Shown piece by piece: positions 5,093-5,122 of a stretch of DNA of 5,122 bases. Each line of letters begins with the position of its first letter. Within the stretch, counting starts at the first letter, position 1. Source of the DNA: CAZKGE01 sp964541695 (GTDB taxonomy: Bacteria; Bacillota; Clostridia; Christensenellales; CAG-138). The position numbers and the translations under genes are program-made. Location: positions 1-5,122 of the forward strand of contig CAZIRB010000137.1 of NCBI GenBank assembly GCA_964541695.1. The letters are read 5' to 3'. The notes under the pieces are model-generated. The model ran no database searches. It was not told where the DNA came from and worked only from the letters and a program-made list of their open reading frames with translations.

Positions 5093-5122
5093 ATGGGCAA
5101 TGCAGGAAACATTCGCGCGCTG
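5093..5122 (+). CDS. Start of a rightward gene, cut by the window edge
   Basis: An ATG at 5093 opens a frame encoding MGNAGNIRAL to the window end. AAGGTGG (5076-5082) lies 10 bases upstream as a somewhat distant ribosome site, and a strong promoter lies at 5015-5043. Ten residues do not allow a family call. Confidence 0.6.
   Translation, partial: MGNAGNIRAL

Noticed and set aside
4730..5112. Minus-strand frames of 86 and 119 residues after trpZ
   Set aside because: They run through the hairpin repeats and terminator and yield Gly/Arg/Pro low-complexity sequence.

Overview
The window looks like chromosomal DNA of a GC-rich Bacillota, most likely a high-GC member of the Clostridia. The basis is a tRNA-responsive T-box leader, strong AGGAGG-type ribosome sites, extended -10 (TGn) promoters and a lipoprotein-anchored binding protein. 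Genus cannot be called from this stretch.

Layout, left to right. Positions 1-23 hold the first codons of a leftward gene. The gap at 24-317 carries a good leftward promoter and a weaker rightward extended -10 site. Positions 318-1403 encode a 361-residue multispanning membrane protein that I cannot assign to a family. From 1462 to 1768 there is a promoter, a complete T-box riboswitch and its terminator. The specifier codon reads UGG (Trp), and the T-box bulge reads UGGC, which matches a G discriminator base as expected for tRNA-Trp. A possible 12-codon ORF with its own strong ribosome site follows. Then comes a compact ABC-importer operon: lipoprotein binding protein (trpX), permease (trpY) and ATPase (trpZ). 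The last two genes overlap by 11 bases.

The genes and leader make one story. When uncharged tRNA-Trp accumulates, it should bind the leader, stabilise the antiterminator and switch on a predicted tryptophan importer. The three importer proteins together contain one tryptophan in 893 residues, which fits proteins that must be made during tryptophan starvation.

After trpZ, about 490 bases lack a gene but are highly structured. They contain a purine-rich heptamer array, a roughly 300-bp imperfect inverted-repeat mosaic of nested hairpins around a bidirectional terminator, and then a separate 11-bp hairpin whose loop is complementary to a downstream segment. A strong promoter at 5015-5043 drives the next gene, of which only ten codons are visible (5093-5122). 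The transporter system is of a known type; the least explained parts are the repeat mosaic, the loop-complementary hairpin, the small leader ORF and the orphan membrane protein.
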